A stretch of 8,587 nucleotides of DNA. Source: Pseudobdellovibrionaceae bacterium (GTDB lineage Bacteria > Bdellovibrionota > Bdellovibrionia > Bdellovibrionales > JAMPXM01). Each line of letters begins with the position of its first letter. Positions within the stretch are counted from its first letter, which is position 1. Below the pieces are notes generated by a model, which saw nothing but the letters and a program-made list of their open reading frames with translations, was not told the origin of the DNA and did not search any database. Positions 1 to 5,611 of the stretch are shown here, piece by piece. The stretch spans positions 1-8,587 of the forward strand of contig CAJYIL010000454.1 of assembly GCA_913774795.1 (NCBI GenBank), in the 5' to 3' direction. The translations under genes were made by a program, and so were the position numbers.

Positions 1-675
1 CTCTTAGTCGATGATGACTACGATATTCGAGAACTCGGCCGCGCACTGCTGATGCACACCGGTCACGAAGTTCACACCGCCGATGGTGCGATCAACGCGC
101 TCGCCGTTTTGCGTGAGCGCCCGATCGACATGCTGATCACGGATGTGAACATGCCAAATCACTCAGGCTTCGATCTTTTGAAAATGATTCGCCTCGAAGG
201 CAAATGGCCCCAGCTCCTGACCGTCATGCTCACGGGCCGAAGAGAGAAACGTGATGTTGAAGCCGCCGCGCGTGAAGGTGTAAACGCCTACATCGTGAAG
301 CCGCTAGATCCGCTTTTGTTTACCGATCGCATCGATGGACTTCTCGCCAAAGACACCGAAGTCATTTTGCCCACGGTTGATTTATCAATCGTCGGAAGCA
401 TCACGATGAACATCGAAGTCAAATCCGTCTCGGAAGTCGGCATCGTCATCAAATCGCCCTATCAATTTCGCTCTGGGACACTTCTTCCCCTCGAATCCGC
501 GATCTTCAAACGCATCGGCATCCCGAATCCGCTCACGCGCGTTTTCGTCAGCACTCGCAAAGACGGTGATTTTGAAACGCGTCTGACGTTCGTGGATCTG
601 AACGACGAAGATGCACAAAAAGTCCGAGCCTGGACAAAATCACAACAAGCGCCTCACAAGAAAGCCGCCTCATGA
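1..675 (+). CDS. Response regulator: receiver plus PilZ-like C-terminal domain (5' partial)
   Basis: The frame is open from base 1, so the start lies upstream; ATG at 52 is internal, because the receiver's first strand and acidic pocket (LLVDDD) precede it. Counting from base 1, the receiver spans residues 1 to about 120, with phospho-acceptor Asp48 (codon at 142) in ITDVNMP, Thr78 in MLTG and Lys100 in IVKP. All key receiver residues are therefore present. Residues from about 122 to 210 form a beta-rich domain; the stretch SVSEVGIVIKSPYQFRSGT resembles the PilZ (D/N)xSxxG region. The leading Asp/Asn is Ser, and I see no RxxxR motif, so c-di-GMP binding is doubtful. The tail is short and basic. 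The stop overlaps the next gene's ATG by 4 bases. Its output is probably protein-protein interaction or a PilZ-like allosteric effect, not DNA binding. The receiver call is firm; the PilZ call is inference from one motif and predicted strands. Confidence 0.85.
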   Translation, partial: LLVDDDYDIRELGRALLMHTGHEVHTADGAINALAVLRERPIDMLITDVNMPNHSGFDLLKMIRLEGKWPQLLTVMLTGRREKRDVEAAAREGVNAYIVKPLDPLLFTDRIDGLLAKDTEVILPTVDLSIVGSITMNIEVKSVSEVGIVIKSPYQFRSGTLLPLESAIFKRIGIPNPLTRVFVSTRKDGDFETRLTFVDLNDEDAQKVRAWTKSQQAPHKKAAS

Positions 676-1031
676 AAATCCTCCTCGCTGAAGACGATCA
701 CCACGTGGCGGTCATCATGAAACTTTGCTTAGAAAAAATCGGTCAGCACGAAGTCGTGCATGCCGAAGACGGCGAGCTCGCCGTTCAGAAAGCGCAGTCA
801 CAGGCGTTCGATCTCATCATTCTCGACGGAATGATGCCTAAGAAAAACGGTTTAATCGTCGCCCAAGAGATTCGTGGTTCGGGCCAGACAACGCCGATCA
901 TTTTTTTGACAGCGAAGTCGGATGAGCCCGCCTACCAAACGCTCGGCACTGGTTACATCGCGAAGCCGTTTGAGCCCACCCTGATTTGCGCGCGCATCGA
1001 AGAGATCCTCGCCTCGGCTAAAGGTGCATAG
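672..1031 (+). CDS. Stand-alone CheY-like receiver protein
   Basis: This 119-residue protein is essentially one receiver domain. It has acidic pocket residues Glu7, Asp8 and Asp9, phospho-acceptor Asp52 (IILDGMMP), Thr80 (FLTAKS) and Lys98 (YIAKPF). With no output domain, it is either a phosphate shuttle or sink in a His-Asp-His-Asp relay, or acts by binding a target protein. Its ATG overlaps the preceding stop (ATGA, 4 bases), which points to translational coupling; no strong Shine-Dalgarno is visible. The kinase gene begins 3 bases after its stop. Oddity: the interval from Thr80 to Lys98 is 18 residues, where CheY/OmpR-type receivers usually have about 22. Roughly one turn of helix alpha4, the usual signalling face, is missing. 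Domain identity is secure; the partners are inferred from gene order. Confidence 0.93.
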   Translation: MKILLAEDDHHVAVIMKLCLEKIGQHEVVHAEDGELAVQKAQSQAFDLIILDGMMPKKNGLIVAQEIRGSGQTTPIIFLTAKSDEPAYQTLGTGYIAKPFEPTLICARIEEILASAKGA

Positions 1032-1034
1032 CCA

Positions 1035-2372
1035 ATGCTCACTCTTCGCACGCGTCTCAACCTCATCACCTTTTGCGCGATCAGCGCGATGGGTTGGTGC
1101 GGTTTCACGGCGGCGGTCAGCGGCCAAGAGTACCTCGATCTTCAAAAGCAAGTCGATGAATCGGTCGATCTCCGATCAAATGCCGTTTGGCTCGGCGGCG
1201 CTCCTTACGACAGCACGACCTTAAAGCGCATGCAGACTCGTCGCGCGGCCATTGTCGACGAAACTCGTCAGGCGCAGTTCAGCGATGTGCTTCAGGCCTA
1301 CTCGTCTCGCGACGACAAAATGCTTCGTCAGCGCATTGCGAACTTCATGCAGCACGAATACGACATCTCGAAGAAAGCGACGATCCAAGTTCGCAAAGCT
1401 CGGGAAACCTTTTTGCTCTTCGCGTGCATGACCGCGATCGTGCCGTTGTTCGGCATGTTCATCGTTCTCCTCACCGTCAACTCGACGGTCTTTCACGGCA
1501 TCGATCGCCTCTCTCGGCGGATGATGGATTTCTTGGCCGATCGCTATTCGTTTCAATTTTCGCAGCCTGACGCCAACGAACTCGGCGATCTTCAGCGCAC
1601 CTTCAACTCTCTCGCTCAACAAGTCATCAACACGATGGATGAATTAAAGCAGCTCGATCAGGCGAAATCAGAATTTCTTTCGATTGCCTCTCACGAACTC
1701 CGCACCCCGATGACGTCGATCAAGGGCTCACTGTCGCTTCTCGGGAACGGCATCATGGGAAAGATCGACGACGCTCCCCTTCAATTGATCAAAATCGCCG
1801 AAACCGAAACTGACCGTCTCATTCGCTTGATTAATGACCTTCTCGATCTCGCGAAGATCGAGGCCCGCAAGCTTCCGCTGGCGAGCAAGTGGTGTCTTTG
1901 GGACGACACATTGAAGTCCACGACCACGGGTCTTGTCGGTTTCGCGCACAACGCGGGTGTCAACATTGCTTTCGATCCGTCTCCGGGAATCGAAGCCTTC
2001 ATCGACAGCGACCGTGTTCAGCAAGTGCTCACGAACCTCATTTCGAATGCGATCAAGTTCTCTCCGCGTGGATCAACCGTTCATGTTTATACGGGTCAAA
2101 CGAAGAACGGCCATCTCTTGATCAACGTTCGCGATCAGGGCCCCGGTATCGCGCCGGCTGATCAGGAGTTGATCTTCCAAAAGTTCAGGCAGGGTGCGAC
2201 GGCCGAAAATCCGATCGTCAAAGGTACCGGTCTAGGGCTCGCGATCGCCAAAGCCCTCGTTGAAGAGCACGGCGGCGATATCGGCGTCGAATCCGAAATG
2301 GGCAAAGGCAGTGCGTTCTGGTTCACCTTACCCAAATGGCGTCTCGCCGACGGTCAGGCGGTTTCGGCGTGA
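1035..2372 (+). CDS. Membrane sensor histidine kinase (TM-sensor-TM-HAMP-HisKA-HATPase)
   Basis: This is a 445-residue inner-membrane kinase. TM1 is at about residues 8-29. A helical periplasmic region of about 95 residues (30-125) contains no domain I can name; a small four-helix bundle is plausible. TM2 is at about 127-148. A HAMP linker follows (about 150-202, with ELGDLQRTFN). The HisKA H-box has phospho-acceptor His220 in SHELRTPM. The ATPase domain has an N-box around Asn334/Asn338 (TNLISNAIKF), G1 DQGPGIA at 367-373, an F-box FQKFR at 381-385 and G2 GTGLGLA at 397-403. All catalytic boxes are intact and there is no C-terminal receiver, so it is a classical rather than hybrid kinase. 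ATG 1035 has AAGGTG upstream at 1021-1026 with good spacing. Receivers lie upstream and an Hpt gene overlaps its 3' end (GTGA), so those are the likely partners. The ligand is unknown. Confidence 0.95.
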   Translation: MLTLRTRLNLITFCAISAMGWCGFTAAVSGQEYLDLQKQVDESVDLRSNAVWLGGAPYDSTTLKRMQTRRAAIVDETRQAQFSDVLQAYSSRDDKMLRQRIANFMQHEYDISKKATIQVRKARETFLLFACMTAIVPLFGMFIVLLTVNSTVFHGIDRLSRRMMDFLADRYSFQFSQPDANELGDLQRTFNSLAQQVINTMDELKQLDQAKSEFLSIASHELRTPMTSIKGSLSLLGNGIMGKIDDAPLQLIKIAETETDRLIRLINDLLDLAKIEARKLPLASKWCLWDDTLKSTTTGLVGFAHNAGVNIAFDPSPGIEAFIDSDRVQQVLTNLISNAIKFSPRGSTVHVYTGQTKNGHLLINVRDQGPGIAPADQELIFQKFRQGATAENPIVKGTGLGLAIAKALVEEHGGDIGVESEMGKGSAFWFTLPKWRLADGQAVSA

Positions 2373-2725
2373 GCAGTATCCAGGATGTTTTAGCAGGTCT
2401 TCAAAAAACCTATCTCGCCTCGATGCCCGAGAAAATCTCGCTGATCGAATCGCTTCACTCCGCCGGCGATCTCGAAAAACTCGAGACCGAATATCACAAG
2501 CTGAAAGGCACAGGCCGTACCTACGGGCTCCCCGAGTTCACCCAAGTCGGCGCTACGCTCGAGCGCATTTGTGATGTCGCCCCGGAGGCTTTGCCCCAGG
2601 CCGTTCCGCTTTCATTGAGTTTGATGGCAAGAATGCGTGACGCACGCGTTCAAGGGACGAGCGTCGTCATTGAAGCCGAACCCGACTTCCAGACCCTCGT
2701 GAAGATCGTTGAAGCCAAAGGCTAA
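2369..2725 (+). CDS. Stand-alone histidine phosphotransfer (Hpt) protein
   Basis: I place the start at GTG 2369, whose GTGA overlaps the kinase stop by 4 bases; this gives 118 residues. ATG at 2336 is also in frame, but it would add 11 Arg/Gly-rich residues lying inside the kinase gene and looks spurious. The protein is helical and carries the Hpt signature YHKLKGTGRTYGL, with phospho-acceptor His43 in HxLKG(T/S) followed by a second conserved-looking helix (FTQVGATLERI). Hpt proteins pass phosphate between receivers. Here the kinase has no fused receiver, so the likely route is kinase His220 to a receiver Asp, then Hpt His43, then the second receiver Asp. That order is inferred from cassette composition only. 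The last gene of the signalling cassette, it ends 21 bases before a flavoprotein gene. Hpt domains are sequence-diverse, but the H-box and length fit well. Confidence 0.88.
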   Translation: MSSIQDVLAGLQKTYLASMPEKISLIESLHSAGDLEKLETEYHKLKGTGRTYGLPEFTQVGATLERICDVAPEALPQAVPLSLSLMARMRDARVQGTSVVIEAEPDFQTLVKIVEAKG

Positions 2726-2754
2726 TTTTCATACGCTTAGGAGCGTATGCAAAA
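2726..2754 (+). promoter_or_regulatory. Hairpin enclosing the Shine-Dalgarno and start codon of the flavoprotein gene
   Basis: Bases 2730-2737 (CATACGCT) pair perfectly with 2742-2749 (AGCGTATG), leaving a TAGG tetraloop at 2738-2741. With C2750 bulged, 2726-2729 (TTTT) can pair with 2751-2754 (AAAA), giving about 12 pairs. The AGGAG at 2739-2743 lies in the loop and upper stem, and ATG 2747-2749 lies wholly inside the stem. No U tract follows on either strand, so it is not an intrinsic terminator. Such a structure would be expected to limit ribosome entry unless it is melted or coupled to upstream translation; as DNA it could also be a palindromic operator. The pairing is seen directly; the regulatory role is inference. 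Confidence 0.6.
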
Positions 2755-4126
2755 CATCGACTCCCTTGAAAAACAGATCAGCCACGTCGCGACCGACACC
2801 GCCACCCGCGAGACCTATGGCCGCGACTGGACCAAGCACTACGATATTAATGCGGGTGCCGTCGCCTTCCCCGAGTCGGCCGAAGAAGTCGTCAAGATCG
2901 TCAAGTGGGCGCGAGCGAACAAAATCGCACTCGTCCCTTCAGGTGGTCGCACGGGCTTAAGCGGAGGCGCCTGCGCGACTCGCGGTGAGTTGGTTGTTTC
3001 GTTTGAGAAAATGAACAAGATCCTCGATCTCAATCCGATCGATCGCACGGTTCGAGTTCAACCCGGTGTCGTGACCGAAGCCCTTCAGCAATACGCCGAA
3101 GAAAAAGGGTTCTACTACCCGGTCGACTTCGCCGCCGTTGGTTCCTCGCAAATCGGCGGCAACATTGCGACCAACGCGGGCGGGATCAAAGTTCTTCGCT
3201 ACGGCCTCACGCGTGACTGGATCGCGGGCCTGAAAGTCGTCACCGGAAACGGCGATCTGCTCGAATTCGGTGGCGATCTCGTGAAGAACGCCACGGGCTT
3301 CGACTTCCGTCACTTGTTTATCGGATCTGAAGGGACACTCGGCTTCGTCGTCGAAGCAACCATCAAGCTCGCGCAGCCACCGAAGCCTTTGAGCGTTTTG
3401 ATGCTCGCTGTTCCTGATCTGGATTCGATCATGAAAGTTTTCGCTGAGTTTCGGGCGACTGTTCCCCTCACGGCTTTCGAGTATTTTTCGGATGTCGCAC
3501 TTCGGGTCGTGCAAGAGCACACTCACCTCCCGTCTCCGCTGACGACCAAAGCACCGAACTATTTGGTCATCGAAGTTGAAAACCTCGATGAGTCAGTCGG
3601 AGAACAAATGCTCGCGACCTTCGAAAAATGCGTCGAACAGGGCTGGGCTCTCGACGGCGCAATTGCGCAGTCCGACGCTCAAGCGCGAGACTTCTGGCGC
3701 CTGCGCGAGGACATCTCCGAAGCCACCGCTTCGTATATGCCGTACAAAAACGACGTGTCGGTGACGATTTCAAAAACGCCGGAGTTCTTACGTGAAGTCG
3801 ATGCGATTTTGAAAGCCGAGTATCCCGATTTCGAAGTCGTCTGGTTCGGTCACATCGGCGACGGCAACATGCACATCAATATCCTGAAGCCGGCTGAGCT
3901 CACACGCGAGAAGTTCCTCGAGCGTTGCTTGAAAGTGAACGAGCATCTGTTCGCAGTGATCCACAAACTCCATGGGTCGGTCAGTGCCGAGCACGGAGTC
4001 GGTCTCGTGAAGAAGCCCTACCTCACCTTTACGCGCGCGCCTGAAGAGATCGCACTCATGAAAGGGATCAAGAAAGTGTTTGATCCGGATGGAATTATGA
4101 ATCCAGGAAAAGTCTTCGATGTCTGA
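2747..4126 (+). CDS. FAD-linked D-2-hydroxyacid dehydrogenase, probably D-2-hydroxyglutarate dehydrogenase
   Basis: This 459-residue cytosolic or membrane-peripheral flavoenzyme oxidises a D-2-hydroxyacid to a 2-oxoacid, passing electrons to an acceptor such as electron-transfer flavoprotein. An N-terminal FAD_binding_4 domain shows PSGGRTGLSGGA (64-75), IGGNIATNAGG (136-146) and NATGFDFRHLFIGSEGTLG (181-199). The C-terminal oxidase domain has Arg320 (WRLRE), Lys334 (YKND), the metal site HIGDGNMHIN (369-378), EHGVG (415-419) and the terminal FDPDGIMNPGK. Arg, Ser/Thr, Lys, His, His, Asn, Glu and His at the expected places fit the D2HGDH/GlcD/D-lactate dehydrogenase family; D2HGDH is preferred partly because serA lies next door. 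ATG 2747 is the only possible start: a stop precedes it at 2738 and no other start follows before the FAD domain. Its AGGAG is only 3 bases from ATG, unusually close, and within a hairpin. D-lactate or glycolate dehydrogenase remain alternatives. Confidence 0.88.
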   Translation: MQNIDSLEKQISHVATDTATRETYGRDWTKHYDINAGAVAFPESAEEVVKIVKWARANKIALVPSGGRTGLSGGACATRGELVVSFEKMNKILDLNPIDRTVRVQPGVVTEALQQYAEEKGFYYPVDFAAVGSSQIGGNIATNAGGIKVLRYGLTRDWIAGLKVVTGNGDLLEFGGDLVKNATGFDFRHLFIGSEGTLGFVVEATIKLAQPPKPLSVLMLAVPDLDSIMKVFAEFRATVPLTAFEYFSDVALRVVQEHTHLPSPLTTKAPNYLVIEVENLDESVGEQMLATFEKCVEQGWALDGAIAQSDAQARDFWRLREDISEATASYMPYKNDVSVTISKTPEFLREVDAILKAEYPDFEVVWFGHIGDGNMHINILKPAELTREKFLERCLKVNEHLFAVIHKLHGSVSAEHGVGLVKKPYLTFTRAPEEIALMKGIKKVFDPDGIMNPGKVFDV

Positions 4127-4343
4127 CGCAAAATCGCCTGAACGCGCTTTCATGCACGACATCGCGACCCCGATGGCGGTGGCTCTCGGAATGATCGACC
4201 TCGTGATCGACGACTCCCAAAGCGGAGCGGCGGTTCTCCCCGAAGCGGCTCTCAAGCGCCTCGAGAAGGCGCAAGCCGCACTCCTGAAACTTCAGGAGAT
4301 GATGGCCACCCGCCGCAAGATCCTCGTCGACGGGGGCTCGTGA
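4119..4343 (+). CDS. 74-residue isolated DHp (HisKA-like) mini-protein
   Basis: I do not recognise this as a named gene. It encodes two predicted amphipathic helices (about residues 5-30 and 41-70) joined by a short Gly/Pro-containing turn, the shape of a histidine-kinase dimerisation/phosphoacceptor hairpin. Helix 1 contains HDIATPM at 13-19, which matches the H-box of the nearby kinase (HELRTPM) at the His, acidic, aliphatic, Thr, Pro and Met positions. His13 would be the phospho-acceptor; the HDxxT pattern keeps the acidic and Thr residues linked to kinase and phosphatase reactions. No ATP-binding domain follows: the gene stops at 4343, 3 bases from the convergent serA stop. ATG 4119 overlaps the dehydrogenase by 8 bases and has AGGA at 4105-4108. 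It could be a Spo0B/Hpt-like phosphotransfer protein, a heterodimerising kinase modulator or a truncated kinase remnant. Coding is likely; function is inference. Confidence 0.7.
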   Translation: MSDAKSPERAFMHDIATPMAVALGMIDLVIDDSQSGAAVLPEAALKRLEKAQAALLKLQEMMATRRKILVDGGS

Positions 4344-4346
4344 GCT

Positions 4347-5558
4347 TTAGAAAAGAACTCGCGTTTTGATCGACGTCTCGAGTTTCGCGATTCGTTCGGC
4401 GACGATTTGTGCGTTGGCTTGAGCCATATCCATGACAAGATAACCCACGTTCGCGTCGGTTGAGAGCGACTGCGCTTCGATGTTGGCGCCAATCTCCGAA
4501 ACGATGCCGTTGATCTCACGTAAGACGCCCGGAACGTTTTTGTGAACATTGACGATTCGGTGCGAACCCGCATGCAAAACCGGCAAATCGACGTTCGGGA
4601 AATTCACTGCGCCACGGGTTGATCCCGTGCGCAGGAAGTTGAGGAACGATTGCGACACTTCATACCCGATCGCCTCTTGGGCTTCTAGAGTCGAGCCGCC
4701 GATGTGAGGAGTGAGAATCACGTTCGGGAGCCCTTGAAGCTCGGTCGTAAATTTCTCTTTATTCGACGACGGTTCGATCGGGAACACGTCGACTGCCGCG
4801 CCGCCAAGGTGACCGTCGCGCAGTGCCGAAGCCAAATCGGAAATCGCCACGACCGAACCGCGGGAGGCGTTGATCAGGTGAGCGCCTTTTTTCATCAAGC
4901 GAATCTCTCGTGCGGTGATCATATTCTTTGTTTGCGCGGTATCTGGCACATGAAGAGACACGAAATCAGATTGCATCAAAACCTCGTCGAGCGAGCGCAC
5001 CGGCGACGAGTTACCAAGAGGCAGTTTTTTAACCGTGTCGAAGTAAAGAACGCGCATGCCAAAAGCCTCAGCCAAGACCGAAACCTGCGAGCCGATATGA
5101 CCATAGCCGACGAGACCCAAAGTCTTACCGCGAACTTCGTGCGAGCCATCGGCCGATTTCATCCATTCGCCGCGATGAGCTTTCATGCTGCGATCGCCGA
5201 GCTGTCGCGAGAGCGAAATGATTTCGGCGATGACGAGTTCAGCGACCGATCGAGTATTCGAGTAAGGCGCGTTGAAAACTGGAATGCCGAGCTTGTTGGC
5301 GCAGTCGTTGGCGATCTGATCGGTGCCGATGCAGAACGCACCGACGACCTGTAAGTGAGGATTCGCCTCAAGGACCGCCCGCGTGACTTGAGTTTTCGAA
5401 CGAATGCCGAGCGCATCTGTGTCTTTTAGCCATTCACTCAACTCTTTTTCGGTGGGTGAGTAGCTCTCGGCGCGCACTTGATAGCCTTCGCGCTCGAGAA
5501 GTTCTTTGGCTTTCGGAGAGATACCTTCAAGAAGCAAAATGCGTTTACCGACTGTCAT
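4347..5558 (-). CDS. serA: D-3-phosphoglycerate dehydrogenase with C-terminal ACT domain
   Basis: This 403-residue cytosolic enzyme oxidises 3-phosphoglycerate to 3-phosphohydroxypyruvate with NAD, the first step of serine synthesis; the E. coli enzyme is about 410 residues. It has the NAD-binding motif GYGHIG (151-156), Asp174 ending the second strand (NAD rather than NADP preference), and the catalytic triad Arg233 (NASRGS), Glu262 (PIEP) and His285 (TPHIGGST). The ACT domain begins near 332; His339, Asn341 (HKNVPGVL) and Asn359 (GANI) correspond to the serine-binding residues of the E. coli type, so feedback inhibition by serine is expected. The E. coli-type enzyme can also reduce 2-oxoglutarate to D-2-hydroxyglutarate, which makes the convergent flavoenzyme gene at 2747-4126 a meaningful neighbour. 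ATG 5558 (in ATGACAG) has only a weak GAG upstream. The promoter must lie in the 46-base divergent gap or inside the neighbouring gene. Confidence 0.96.
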   Translation of the reverse strand: MTVGKRILLLEGISPKAKELLEREGYQVRAESYSPTEKELSEWLKDTDALGIRSKTQVTRAVLEANPHLQVVGAFCIGTDQIANDCANKLGIPVFNAPYSNTRSVAELVIAEIISLSRQLGDRSMKAHRGEWMKSADGSHEVRGKTLGLVGYGHIGSQVSVLAEAFGMRVLYFDTVKKLPLGNSSPVRSLDEVLMQSDFVSLHVPDTAQTKNMITAREIRLMKKGAHLINASRGSVVAISDLASALRDGHLGGAAVDVFPIEPSSNKEKFTTELQGLPNVILTPHIGGSTLEAQEAIGYEVSQSFLNFLRTGSTRGAVNFPNVDLPVLHAGSHRIVNVHKNVPGVLREINGIVSEIGANIEAQSLSTDANVGYLVMDMAQANAQIVAERIAKLETSIKTRVLF

Positions 5559-5611
5559 GAGCTCGATCTTGTCACACGCATCGAAACCCGAATAGACTTA
5601 ACTCATGACAG
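5552..5611. promoter_or_regulatory. Divergent serA/regulator intergenic region with 10-bp inverted repeat over both starts
   Basis: CTGTCATGAG at 5552-5561 and CTCATGACAG at 5602-5611 are perfect reverse complements, with 40 bases between the arms. Each arm contains the start codon of one of the two divergent genes, serA leftward and the NtrC-type activator rightward, which are 46 bases apart. The arrangement could be a symmetric operator shared by both genes. It could also reflect coincidence helped by both proteins starting Met-Thr. I found no convincing GG-N10-GC sigma-54 promoter here, so direct sigma-54 control of serA by its neighbour is not supported. Confidence 0.4.
5569..5598 (+). 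promoter_or_regulatory. Candidate sigma-70 promoter giving a leaderless regulator mRNA
   Basis: TTGTCA at 5569-5574 matches TTGACA at 5 of 6 positions, and TAGACT at 5593-5598 matches TATAAT at 4 of 6, with 18-base spacing. Initiation 6-8 bases downstream would fall at about 5604-5606, on the ATG at 5605. This fits the absence of any Shine-Dalgarno before that gene (only AGACTTAACTC precedes the ATG). The assignment is by eye and the -10 is imperfect, so it is only a candidate. Confidence 0.35.

Noticed and set aside
2336..2371. ATG 2336 as the Hpt start
   Set aside because: It would add an Arg/Gly-rich extension encoded inside the kinase C-terminus; GTG 2369 gives the usual 4-base stop/start overlap and a normal Hpt length.
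2957..3526. 189-codon open frame on the - strand inside the flavoprotein gene
   Set aside because: It is antisense to a gene with clear FAD-binding motifs, and its product is charged and low in recognisable structure.
4704..5354. 216-codon open frame on the + strand opposite serA
   Set aside because: It lies wholly inside serA, whose NAD-binding, catalytic and ACT motifs are all intact; the alternative translation is Arg/His-rich with no domain. It is a codon-bias shadow.
5559..5604. Sigma-54 (-24/-12) promoter for serA in the divergent gap
   Set aside because: On the - strand the GG and GC elements are 8 bases apart, not the required 10, and no TGGCAC-like box is present.
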